Shown here piece after piece: positions 26,346-34,453 of a DNA stretch of 40,654 nt. Position 1 is the first letter of the stretch, and each line of letters opens with the position of its first letter. This DNA comes from Gammaproteobacteria bacterium (GTDB lineage: Bacteria > Pseudomonadota > Gammaproteobacteria > JAJDYQ01), in assembly GCA_028289815.1 (NCBI GenBank), contig JAPYNQ010000055.1, positions 1 through 40,654 on the forward strand. The letters run 5' to 3'. Below the pieces are notes generated by a model, which did not search any database, had not been told where the DNA came from, and saw only the letters and a program-made list of their open reading frames with translations. The translations under genes and the position numbers were made by a program.

Positions 26346-27106
26346 ATACGACTATCCCTGATAATTACATACCGCAGGAAAGCTGCCTGCAGGGTAAAAT
26401 TATTCTGATCACCGGTGCCGCCGGAGGTATCGGTTCGATAGTCAGCAGAACTTTTGCTGGCTATGGCGCCACTGTTATTTTACTGGGCAGGGATACAAAA
26501 GGCCTAGAGTCCCTGTATGACGAGATTGAAGATGCCGGTTATCCCCTGCCTGCGCTCTATCCAATGAATCTCGAAGGTGCGACAGACAAAGACTACATGG
26601 ATCTGACCCGGACTATGGAAAAGGAATTCGGCAGGCTTGATGGTCTGCTGCATAATGCTGCAAGACGCGATGCTTTAACTCCACTCTGGCGCGTCAATAT
26701 TGAAGATTGGTTTGAAGTATTACAGGTCAATTTAAATGCCCCATTCATGCTGACATGTGCCTGCATGGAACTGCTGAGGGCCTCGGTATCTGCTTCCATT
26801 ATATTTACCACCGATCACCAGGCACGCGAGCATCATGCTTACTGGGGGGCCTATGGCATCTCCAAACACGCCGTAGATGGACTGATGAAAACCCTTGCTG
26901 ATGAACTCGAAAACCAGCCATCAATACGGGTCAATGCTATTGACCCCGGAGCTGTCAAAACTGGTATGCGTGTTAAAACTTATCCTGGACTTGATCCGAA
27001 TATAATGACCAAACCTGAAGATATTATGTGCAGCTATCTATATCTGATGGATGAAATAAGCAGAGATGTAAACGCTCAGATCATTTATGCGCAAGCGACT
27101 ATATAG
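26342..27106 (+). CDS. yciK: YciK-like short-chain oxidoreductase
   Basis: The 254-residue SDR has the cofactor motif ITGAAGGIGS, the HNAA variant of the NAG motif (LLHNAARRD) and the active-site YGISK. The segment TTDHQAREHHAYWGAYGISK resembles the YciK family, in which the serine position is in an unusual context. The biochemical role of YciK is not established. It overlaps hpnE by four bases, an association that is not the classical E. coli context (next to cobA/btuR). Confidence 0.75.
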   Translation: MNTTIPDNYIPQESCLQGKIILITGAAGGIGSIVSRTFAGYGATVILLGRDTKGLESLYDEIEDAGYPLPALYPMNLEGATDKDYMDLTRTMEKEFGRLDGLLHNAARRDALTPLWRVNIEDWFEVLQVNLNAPFMLTCACMELLRASVSASIIFTTDHQAREHHAYWGAYGISKHAVDGLMKTLADELENQPSIRVNAIDPGAVKTGMRVKTYPGLDPNIMTKPEDIMCSYLYLMDEISRDVNAQIIYAQATI

Positions 27107-27123
27107 CGGCTAATTGCTTATAA

Positions 27124-29607
27124 TTATTCAGAAGTTCGCAGTAGCAGTACCGGTGTCTGAAGTTGTTGCTCACGCAGTAATAACCAACCTGTCAGCATAA
27201 CGAGTGTCATACCCGCTAAGACTACAATCAGTGCCAGGATAATATTGAGTCGAAAACCAATACCGAGTAATTCGACCGAAACCCACCATGCAATAATATT
27301 TGCCAGTATGACAGCGACTAAACCGGAGCATGCGCCTATCAGTAAAAACTCAATTGTCTGCGCCCGGCTGATTAGGCTGCGAGTCGCACCCATGGCACGC
27401 ATCAGCGCGTTCTCGTGTTGGCGTAGCCGCCGTGTTGACATCACCATGGCAGTCACTAGTAATATTGATGCCGCCAAAGTAAACAGAAAAGCTGCTTCTG
27501 CAGCATAACTGACCCTATCGACAACCGTGCGTACACGCGACATTAGCGCATTGACATCCAGTACCGTGAGCGACGGGTATTGTAATACCAGTTTATCCAT
27601 CAAGTGATTCATTTCGGATGGCAGGTAAAAGCTGCTGATATATTGTGTTGGCATATCGGCCAGCATGTGGCGAGTACCTATCACAAAAAAATTAACCTTA
27701 AAGGAATCCCAACTTACTTCACGCAGGCTGGTAATGCGTCCTGATATCTCGCTACCTGCAACATCGTAAGTAATAGTATCACCCATTTGTATATTCAAAA
27801 CGTCGGCTATACCGGATTCAACCGACCATTGTGGTATGGTATCGGATACCTTCCACCATTGTCCGGAATATAAATTATTATGTCCTGGCAATACATCATC
27901 CCAAGACAGATTAAATTCCCGGCGTAACATCCGTTTAGCTCGCGCTGTATCATAATCATCACCGGTAACACGCTGGCCATTAATTTTTACCAATCGCCCG
28001 CGAATCATAGGAAAAAACTGTATGTTTGTCAGATCCTTGTCAGTCAGCCATTGCTGCACATTCTGGATCTCATCGGGCTGAATATTAATCAGGAAAATAT
28101 TAGGTGTATCTGCCGGTAAGCGGTCATGCCACTGATCTATCAGATCTGTACGTACCAGCGTCAGAATCGTGATAAAGATAAACGATAAACCAAATACACT
28201 GATTGCCATCAGAGTCTCGCGTCGATGACGTATCAGCGCCTGTATACCGAACTTGATGGTTACCGGCAATCGACGGGAGAGCCGATTCAATATAAATAAC
28301 AGGCCCATCGCCAATAACAGCAACAATAATAATGCGCCAATCAGGGCTGCCAGCGCCAGAAACATAAGCTGCATATCTTGCGTAACGGCATACAATATGA
28401 GACATAACACGGACAGGCCAAATAGCAACGACCATCTGGTCTGCTGCAAGTTATCGGGCATACTGCGTAACACCCACATCGGCGATACCGAAATCAGGCG
28501 CCAGTAGGCGGGTAACGAAAAAGCCAACACCAGTAAAAAGCCGAGCAGACACGCCCAGAGGGCCGGAGCAATCTCCGCAGGAGGTAAGGCTGATGACATA
28601 TATTGCTGCAAAATACCGACAATAAAATTCTGCAGGCCATAGGCAATCAGCAAAGCAAAGAAACAAGCCAGCATACCGAGCATAACCAGTTGCGACAGAT
28701 ACAGTGACGATATCTGCAGTCGGGTCAAGCCAATGGTTCGCAATACGGCAGTATGGATCAGGCGTTTTTGTATCCAATTCTGCATGGACACCCATATCGC
28801 CAGGCAAGCCAGCATAATGGTCACCATCAGGCTCAAGGCAAAGAAGCGTTCCGCTCGCTCCAGCGAAGCTCTCACCTCCGGTCGGGAATCACGCACTGAC
28901 TGTATCTGATAATGATTACCTAATAGCGGTTGCAACCAGGAACGATAGGCCTCAATGGATCGCTCCGAACCGGCAAGCAGCAGCTGAAATCTGACCCGAG
29001 AACCCTCACCAATAAGGCCGGTGGCCGCAATATCAGACAGATTTGCCATAACGCGCGGTGCCAGAGAAAACAGGCTTCCGCCTCGGTCTGGTTCCTGCTC
29101 AATCAGTGCGTCTATAGTGAAGTCCATCTTCCCGAGAGTTACCAAATCACCGGGCTTCAGTGCCAACTTACGCAGCAGATCTTTTTCGACCCAGACCCTG
29201 CCCTCGGCAGGTATCTGGCGACTGACAAAGGTGCCTTGCCCTCTGTTCAGCTGCAACTTGCCACGCAATGGATAACCCTCCGTTATCGCCTTGATTTCAA
29301 CCAGTGTTGTATCATCCCCACTAATCAATACGCTTGGAAATTCTTGGAATATGCTGGTTTGGATATCACGGCTACGGGCCTCTTCAATCCAGCTCCGGGG
29401 TATGGACCGGGATGAGGCGACCACCAAGTCGGCACCAAGCAGCTCATTGCTCTGCTGAACCAGGGTTTGGGCAATACGGTTAGTCAGCAAACCGACCGTG
29501 GCCATAGCTGTTATTGTCAGCACCAGCGCCAGAAAGACCAGGCGCATTTCGGCTTGCAGGCTTTCACGCCGGAGAAAAAGCAAACCATGCCGCAGTATGC
29601 TCGTCAT
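27124..29607 (-). CDS. ybbP: FtsX-like ABC transporter permease, YbbP family
   Basis: The 827-residue protein has an N-terminal helix, a MacB-like periplasmic domain, and a total of about ten transmembrane helices in two FtsX-type blocks with periplasmic domains in between. Typical segments are ALVLTITAMATVGLLTNRIA near the start, LMVTIMLACLAIWVSMQ in the middle and LVAVILANIIAWWVSVELLG near the end. It overlaps the ATPase gene by four bases. The YbbA-YbbP pair is thought to be a lipid- or lipoprotein-related mechanotransmission exporter beside tesA; the substrate is unproven. Confidence 0.88.
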   Translation of the reverse strand: MTSILRHGLLFLRRESLQAEMRLVFLALVLTITAMATVGLLTNRIAQTLVQQSNELLGADLVVASSRSIPRSWIEEARSRDIQTSIFQEFPSVLISGDDTTLVEIKAITEGYPLRGKLQLNRGQGTFVSRQIPAEGRVWVEKDLLRKLALKPGDLVTLGKMDFTIDALIEQEPDRGGSLFSLAPRVMANLSDIAATGLIGEGSRVRFQLLLAGSERSIEAYRSWLQPLLGNHYQIQSVRDSRPEVRASLERAERFFALSLMVTIMLACLAIWVSMQNWIQKRLIHTAVLRTIGLTRLQISSLYLSQLVMLGMLACFFALLIAYGLQNFIVGILQQYMSSALPPAEIAPALWACLLGFLLVLAFSLPAYWRLISVSPMWVLRSMPDNLQQTRWSLLFGLSVLCLILYAVTQDMQLMFLALAALIGALLLLLLLAMGLLFILNRLSRRLPVTIKFGIQALIRHRRETLMAISVFGLSFIFITILTLVRTDLIDQWHDRLPADTPNIFLINIQPDEIQNVQQWLTDKDLTNIQFFPMIRGRLVKINGQRVTGDDYDTARAKRMLRREFNLSWDDVLPGHNNLYSGQWWKVSDTIPQWSVESGIADVLNIQMGDTITYDVAGSEISGRITSLREVSWDSFKVNFFVIGTRHMLADMPTQYISSFYLPSEMNHLMDKLVLQYPSLTVLDVNALMSRVRTVVDRVSYAAEAAFLFTLAASILLVTAMVMSTRRLRQHENALMRAMGATRSLISRAQTIEFLLIGACSGLVAVILANIIAWWVSVELLGIGFRLNIILALIVVLAGMTLVMLTGWLLLREQQLQTPVLLLRTSE

Positions 29608-30251
29608 AACCGGACCACCTGGTCACAACGCTCACTCAAACTCATATCATGGGTTGCCAGCACAATAGCTGTTTGATGCTGCTCCCGTAAGCCAAATAGC
29701 AAATCCGATATTTTTTCGCCGGTGTCGTGGTCCAGGTTACCGGTTGGTTCATCGGCAAACAAAATTCTTGGTTGTATGACAAAGGCCCGTGCAATTGCCA
29801 CGCGCTGCTGCTCTCCGCCGGATAATTGCGAAGGATAATGACGCAAACGCTTATCCAGGCCAACTTCTGCCAAGGCCTGTCGCGCCTTGCTACGGGCATC
29901 GGTAATTGACAGTAGCTCCATCGGCATGAGGACATTATCAAAGGCATTTAATGTCGATAGCAAGTGAAACGACTGGAAAATAAAGCCGACCTGCCCTGAC
30001 CGTAACCGGGCACGACCATCCTCATCAAGGTCAGACAGATTGTGGCCCAGCAGCTTGACCGAACCACTCGTCGGCAGATCAAGACCGGCCAACAGTCCCA
30101 GTAATGTCGATTTTCCGGAACCCGAGGCACCAACGACAGACAGGGATTCGGCGACCTGTAACCGCAAATCAAAGTCAGACAGAATTTGAAATTTACCCCC
30201 GGTAGTGGCAATCTCTTTACTCAGTCCGCTGGCCCGTAAAATACTTTCCAT
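29604..30251 (-). CDS. ybbA: ABC transporter ATP-binding protein, YbbA family
   Basis: This is a LolD/MacB-type ATPase with Walker A GASGSGKST, signature LSGGEQQR, Walker B ILFADEPTGNLD and the switch His in LATHD. The start at 30251 (MESILRASGLSK) gives 215 residues, as in the family; a longer frame to 30332 runs into tesA. The ATG shares the CATG tetramer at 30249-30252 with the divergent tesA start. Confidence 0.92.
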   Translation of the reverse strand: MESILRASGLSKEIATTGGKFQILSDFDLRLQVAESLSVVGASGSGKSTLLGLLAGLDLPTSGSVKLLGHNLSDLDEDGRARLRSGQVGFIFQSFHLLSTLNAFDNVLMPMELLSITDARSKARQALAEVGLDKRLRHYPSQLSGGEQQRVAIARAFVIQPRILFADEPTGNLDHDTGEKISDLLFGLREQHQTAIVLATHDMSLSERCDQVVRL

Positions 30252-30882
30252 GCTATTGATCCGTTTCTTGTTATCGATCAGCCTTATGTTTATCGCCTCT
30301 TCACCGGCACATGCTGCCGGTGTCCGGTCCATCTTGGTATTTGGCGACAGCCTTAGCGCAGGCCACGGCTTGGAGCAAGGTCAGGAATGGCCTGCCTTGC
30401 TGCAGCAACGATTTAATGACAGACAGCAGACAATTCAAGTGCATAATCACAGTATTTCCGGCGAAACCACCAGCGGTGGCCTGGCACGCTTGGCACAATC
30501 CCTGCGGCTCAGCCAACCCGACATTGTTATCCTGGAGCTGGGCGCCAATGATGGGTTGCGCGGATTGTCGATCAGGGCCATGCAGCAAAATCTACAACAG
30601 ATGATCGATCTCATCCTGCAAAATCAGGCTAAAGTCCTGCTGGTTGGTATGCATCTGCCGATAAACTATGGTCAGGCCTATACCAAACTGTTCCACAACC
30701 AATTCGTCAAACTGGCAGAAAAAAACAGTCTGGTTTTTTTACCTTTTCTAATGGATAAACTGGGCATCGGTCTTGATATGTACCAAGCCGATGGTCTGCA
30801 CCCAACAGCGGCCGCGCAACCACAGATCATGGAAAACGTCTGGCAAGTACTGGAACCAATGCTCGGCGTCCCCGTATTATAG
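30250..30882 (+). CDS. tesA: Acyl-CoA thioesterase I / lysophospholipase L1
   Basis: This periplasmic SGNH (GDSL) hydrolase is active on acyl-CoA and lysophospholipids. Signal peptide LLIRFLLSISLMFIASSPAH, block I FGDSLSAGHGL (catalytic Ser), block III GANDGLRGL and block V DGLHPTAAAQ (Asp/His) are all present; about 210 residues. The start at 30250 is chosen because the signal peptide begins there; 30205 would add 15 residues inside ybbA. Divergence from ybbA is the E. coli arrangement. Confidence 0.93.
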   Translation: MLLIRFLLSISLMFIASSPAHAAGVRSILVFGDSLSAGHGLEQGQEWPALLQQRFNDRQQTIQVHNHSISGETTSGGLARLAQSLRLSQPDIVILELGANDGLRGLSIRAMQQNLQQMIDLILQNQAKVLLVGMHLPINYGQAYTKLFHNQFVKLAEKNSLVFLPFLMDKLGIGLDMYQADGLHPTAAAQPQIMENVWQVLEPMLGVPVL

Positions 30883-31189
30883 CGAAGCAATATCCGCAGG
30901 CCGAACTTTTTACAAGCGTGCAGATAGCGCCAAAAGGGCAAAAATGACTGTCGTAATGGAGATATAAAATATCGGAGTCTGACACATTAAAACATTTCTG
31001 CAGAGTATCCCTAACCCGGCTTTCGGTATACTTTTATCGGATTATCCAGTCAAATTGACCCGGCTATCTGCTGATGAAGTAAGCATTACTATCTCTAATC
31101 ATGAGATAATTTGCCAAGATTACCTTTACAGCAATTCCAGTGATTGTTAGTCTGTATAGTAGCTTGATCGCGAAGCTGGATAGTCGAAA
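30883..31189. other. Intergenic region, nothing recognised
   Basis: About 300 bases between tesA and the zinc-ribbon protein gene. No RNA gene or terminator is convincing. A TATAGT at about 31155 could be a -10 for the next gene, but its -35 is weak. Confidence 0.4.
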
Positions 31190-32659
31190 ATGTCAGGAGC
31201 TGTCTGCCCCAAATGCCGGGGAAAATTCAAGGAATTCGAACTGAAAGATGCGGGCGTCATCATTGATGTCTGCCAGCTTTGCCGCGCAATATGGTTTGAT
31301 AAAGAAGAATTCTGGAGCGTGCTGAAAAACAAGACGGCAAAGAAGCAATTTCAAAAACAGGGCCTCCTGCGTAAAAGAAACAGCAGATACCTATGCCCTA
31401 AATGCCGCTCTCCGGATATCTTCCTAGAGCAAGGCACATTACCTATGACTGAAATGGAAGTGGAACACTGCTCTTTTTGTAAATCTTTTTTATTCGATGA
31501 TAAAGAATACCTGCAAGCCAAAACACAAATGGATGAGAACGCGGTCAGACTAAAATCCACATTGAATGAAAATAATCTGAGAACAGTCCAGTACAATGAC
31601 TTTTCGACACGGTTGTTCAGCAAGCGACTAAAAGACCTGAACAGTGAAGTTTATGAATTTACAAACACGATGGAAAAGCCGGATAAAGCCGAATCTGTAG
31701 CGGATTTTTTTTCCAGGATTAACAAGGCCTCTGCTCTTATCTTCAAAGAGCCTGAAATTATTCTATTCAGCTTTTTTCAGTTTCTGGCTATCTGTATCGC
31801 CTATTTACTCTGGATTCAGATACTAAATTGGATACCTCCGGAGGTCTGGGAGAGCTCAGCAAACTCGGATAGTGCATCTGCAGCAGACTATATTTTAACG
31901 GCATGGGGAGTCATCTGTGTCGGGTTTGCCGCTTTACCTATAGGTTTTTTTACAGCCTGTATAGGAGCCGTCCATCTGTTAAATCAGCAGGGGAAAGAAT
32001 CGACAATTTCAAGATGTTATAAATTTGTCTTCCCGAAAATCTGGCCGCTTTGGATTTTCAGTTGGCTGGATGCTTGGATTACAGTGAGTCGAATTATAGA
32101 GAGACTGCCGAATAAAGACCAAAGTTCAGCAATTGAGCAAGCCTTTGCTGAAGCCATGTACTATGCCTGGAAAGTGGGAACAGCAGGTGTTATTCCTGCC
32201 ATATTGACAACCAATAATACCTTGCAAGCGAGTAAAAGTTCTCTTGGTTTTTTAAAATCAAAAGCATCCGACATACTTAAAATCAGAGTGGGTTACTCTG
32301 TTATTAACTGGGTAGTCGGCATACTGACCTATGTTAGCTCTTGCTTTATTTTGGCGAATTCAGGCATTATTCGAGAGGAAATTTATAGCAGTATGTACGG
32401 CATATTACTTTTGCTGGGTATTCCTATTTTTATTGCCGTTGGTTTGCTCAAAATATTTGTCAGGCCTCTTTATATCTTATTCCTTTTTGATCTGTATTCT
32501 GACTACATGCTTGAGAAAAGGCAAGTAGTTACCATACCCTCCAAAAATACAGATGCCAAAACGGCTCTTTGGTTTTTCGCTTTTCTTATCTTCTTAATGC
32601 TTGCTGTAATTTTATTTCATGAAGAGATGGGAATTACAAAAATGCTGACTTACTCCTGA
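31190..32659 (+). CDS. Double zinc-ribbon integral membrane protein
   Basis: The 489-residue protein begins with two TFIIB-type zinc ribbons, C6xxC9...C28xxC31 and C69xxC72...C94xxC97, each followed by a W/L-F-D-K/D-E motif (IWFDKEEF, LFDDKEYL). A linker of about 90 residues leads to five or six hydrophobic helices from about residue 195 to the end (ILFSFFQFLAICIAYLLWIQ, then further segments). The membrane part has the look of DUF6159-like proteins. Zinc-ribbon cytoplasmic heads on membrane bodies are known but uncharacterised. It lies about 80 bases before the CRISPR array on the same strand. A functional link to CRISPR is not supported by anything but position. Confidence 0.7.
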   Translation: MSGAVCPKCRGKFKEFELKDAGVIIDVCQLCRAIWFDKEEFWSVLKNKTAKKQFQKQGLLRKRNSRYLCPKCRSPDIFLEQGTLPMTEMEVEHCSFCKSFLFDDKEYLQAKTQMDENAVRLKSTLNENNLRTVQYNDFSTRLFSKRLKDLNSEVYEFTNTMEKPDKAESVADFFSRINKASALIFKEPEIILFSFFQFLAICIAYLLWIQILNWIPPEVWESSANSDSASAADYILTAWGVICVGFAALPIGFFTACIGAVHLLNQQGKESTISRCYKFVFPKIWPLWIFSWLDAWITVSRIIERLPNKDQSSAIEQAFAEAMYYAWKVGTAGVIPAILTTNNTLQASKSSLGFLKSKASDILKIRVGYSVINWVVGILTYVSSCFILANSGIIREEIYSSMYGILLLLGIPIFIAVGLLKIFVRPLYILFLFDLYSDYMLEKRQVVTIPSKNTDAKTALWFFAFLIFLMLAVILFHEEMGITKMLTYS

Positions 32660-32736
32660 TATCTGATGAGTAAAATTTTATGCTATTTAAACTCAATTTT
32701 TTGTACAAAGCGAAATCGCATCAATAACAACAAATG

Positions 32737-33104
32737 GTTGTCTTAGCACCGCTTATTCCCATATGTTAAACTGAAACCTAAGTAAAGCCATTACCCAAAG
32801 TTGTTGTCTTAGCACCGCTTATTCCCATGTGTTAAACTTCATTGAGACCGCCACCATCACGGAGCGCGGGTTGTCTTAGCACCGCTTATTCCCATGTGTT
32901 AAACTTTTATTCATCCCACCCAGCCGTTGGAGGTGGTTGTCTTAGCACCGCTTATTCCCATGTGTTAAACTCAAAAGGCTATTGTTAGCAGGGTTGCCGG
33001 CTGTTGTCTTAGCACCGCTTATTCCCATGTGTTAAACTCCGTCCCAGGTTGCCCACCGCATCGGGTTCGTTGTCTTAGCACCGCTTATTCCCATGTGTTA
33101 AACT
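32737..33104 (+). CRISPR. Type II-C CRISPR array, 6 repeats and 5 spacers
   Basis: Repeats of 36 bases start at 32737, 32803, 32870, 32936, 33003 and 33069. Each begins GTTGTCTTAGCACCGC and ends TGTGTTAAACT. Spacers are 30, 31, 30, 31 and 30 bases. Only the first repeat differs, with A for G at position 27, so the cas-distal end is probably the old end. The plus-strand orientation is set by the anti-repeat at 37956. The last nine bases of each repeat, TGTTAAACT, match an extended -10 (TGN-TAAACT), as in the repeat-embedded promoters of Neisseria and Campylobacter type II-C arrays, so each crRNA may have its own promoter. Spacer targets are unknown. Confidence 0.97.
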
Positions 33105-33131
33105 CGTTGTGGTGCAAGATTCTGATATTAA

Positions 33132-33166
33132 AGGGCTTTTTCCTGCCAGTTGGCGGGAAAAGCCCT
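33132..33166 (-). terminator. Hairpin between array and cas2
   Basis: A long inverted repeat, AGGGCTTTTTCC ... GGGAAAAGCCCT with inner TGCCA/TGGC, spans 33132-33166 and overlaps the cas2 stop codon. On the minus strand it is followed by TTTAATAT, so it best serves as terminator of the cas operon; on the plus strand it would sit just after the array as a roadblock. Confidence 0.6.
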
Positions 33167-33506
33167 AGAACAAGTGTAGCTGATTCGGCTTTTTCTCATT
33201 TTTGATAGTAGTTTTTGCATAAAAGCGTTGCATATTTGCAAACTGCTTATCAGTAATGATCAAAATATCGACTTTACCGCCCGGTGGCAGGTATTGTTTA
33301 ACCTTATTGCCTGCCGCCTCTGCCTGCTCGGTTGAAGCCGAGTATTTCAGATAAACCGAGAATTGTGACATTTCAAAACCCAGATCAAGCAAGTGGTTCC
33401 GAAAAGCGGTTGCCTCCTTCCGCTCTTTTTTCGTGCCGACAGGTAAGTCAAACATTACAAAAAGCCACATGATACGATAAGGACTGAGATATTTACGGTA
33501 CCTCAT
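33165..33506 (-). CDS. cas2: CRISPR-associated endonuclease Cas2
   Basis: The 113-residue ferredoxin-like protein carries the VMFDLPVGTKKERK motif with the conserved Asp after strand beta1 and ends in QLHLF, a common Cas2 C-terminus. It forms the integrase complex with Cas1. The start overlaps the cas1 stop as ATGA. It ends with TAG and looks intact. Confidence 0.95.
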   Translation of the reverse strand: MRYRKYLSPYRIMWLFVMFDLPVGTKKERKEATAFRNHLLDLGFEMSQFSVYLKYSASTEQAEAAGNKVKQYLPPGGKVDILIITDKQFANMQRFYAKTTIKNEKKPNQLHLF

Positions 33507-34423
33507 AATGCCGCCATATCCAAAGGTGAAGGTACGCCGGGGGTAAGAAAGTCATCGCTTTGTCCCTGGCAGTAAGCGGCGAAAGAACGACATACCTTGA
33601 CTGCTGCTAATGATAAAGGCGAAGCCTCTCTTTCCACTGGCACTACCAAGTTGGTAACGGCTGCCAGGGCGATCTTGGCCTGTGGTGTCATCTCATTATA
33701 GCTGCTATCTGAATCCTTTTGCCTGCCATGCCATAGCATATAATCCGCAATCGGTCGAAAAGGCTCCATAAGATCATCCACAAGATTCAAGGCGTTTTGC
33801 GGATTTTTATGGTGCAGGCTAAAACTTGGATGCAGTCCGGCACCACTGATCCCGCGGGCGACACAAGCACGAACGATGGCATAACAATAATTCAAGGCAA
33901 TATTGATACCGGCGGCAGACCGGTCACGACGAAAGTCTCTACCGAACAAGCGCTGCCAATAAGCCCTGGCTGCCTGGGCTTCACAGTTATCGGGATCTCC
34001 GGAGCGCACTTTGCCCACCAGTCGCAAAAGGTGTTTACCACTATGCCCGGTACTCCCCAGAACTTCAGCCTGATTTCTGATTTTGGCCTTGACAATACGT
34101 TGCTAGGCACGCTTACGCCGTGGTTCTGATAGCTTCACCTGCGCTTGCATAACCTGAAATTGCCGGCCATTACCCTCGGCCGGCAATATCCAGCTGCTGG
34201 GAAGATAGTTTTTGCCGCATATCACCAACGGGATATTACGCTGGCTCAGCTGATCCAACAAAACCGTTGATATTGAGCAACCCGGCACCGAGATGATTAC
34301 TGTAGTAATATCATCCAGAGGTACTTTCCCCACCTGCTCACCCTGGTTACGAACCTCCAGAAAACCTCGTGCTTTACTCAACCAGTGACCCGGTTGAGTA
34401 ATTTCAACAATCTGACCGGCCAT
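33503..34423 (-). pseudogene. cas1: cas1 interrupted by one in-frame amber codon
   Basis: The reading from 34423 (GFLEVRNQGEQVGKVPLDDI) runs 106 codons to TAG at 34103-34105 and then continues in the same frame, without any other stop, to 33503. After the amber it reads QRIVKAKIRNQAEVLG, KVRSGDPDNCEAQAARAYW, AAGINIALNYCYAIVRACVA, HHKNPQNALNLVDDLMEPFR, the Cas1 integrase core with its Glu, His and Asp metal ligands. The expected residue at the stop is Trp (TGG), so a single TGG-to-TAG change explains it. Restored length is 306 residues, usual for type II Cas1. A product starting at 34027 would lack the N-terminal dimerisation domain. It begins 30 bases after cas9. Confidence 0.9.
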
Positions 34424-34453
34424 TATGCCTCTCAGCTTAAAAGATAAAGTCCG

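Noticed and set aside
31190-32659. The zinc-ribbon membrane protein as a CRISPR accessory protein
   Set aside because: Only its position suggests this; it shares no overlap, operon or regulatory element with the cas genes, which are on the other strand.
34103-34105. UAG recoded as a sense codon
   Set aside because: cas2 and the LysR gene end in TAG at the expected family C-terminus, and no other in-frame TAG was noticed in the intact genes, so TAG acts as a stop here.
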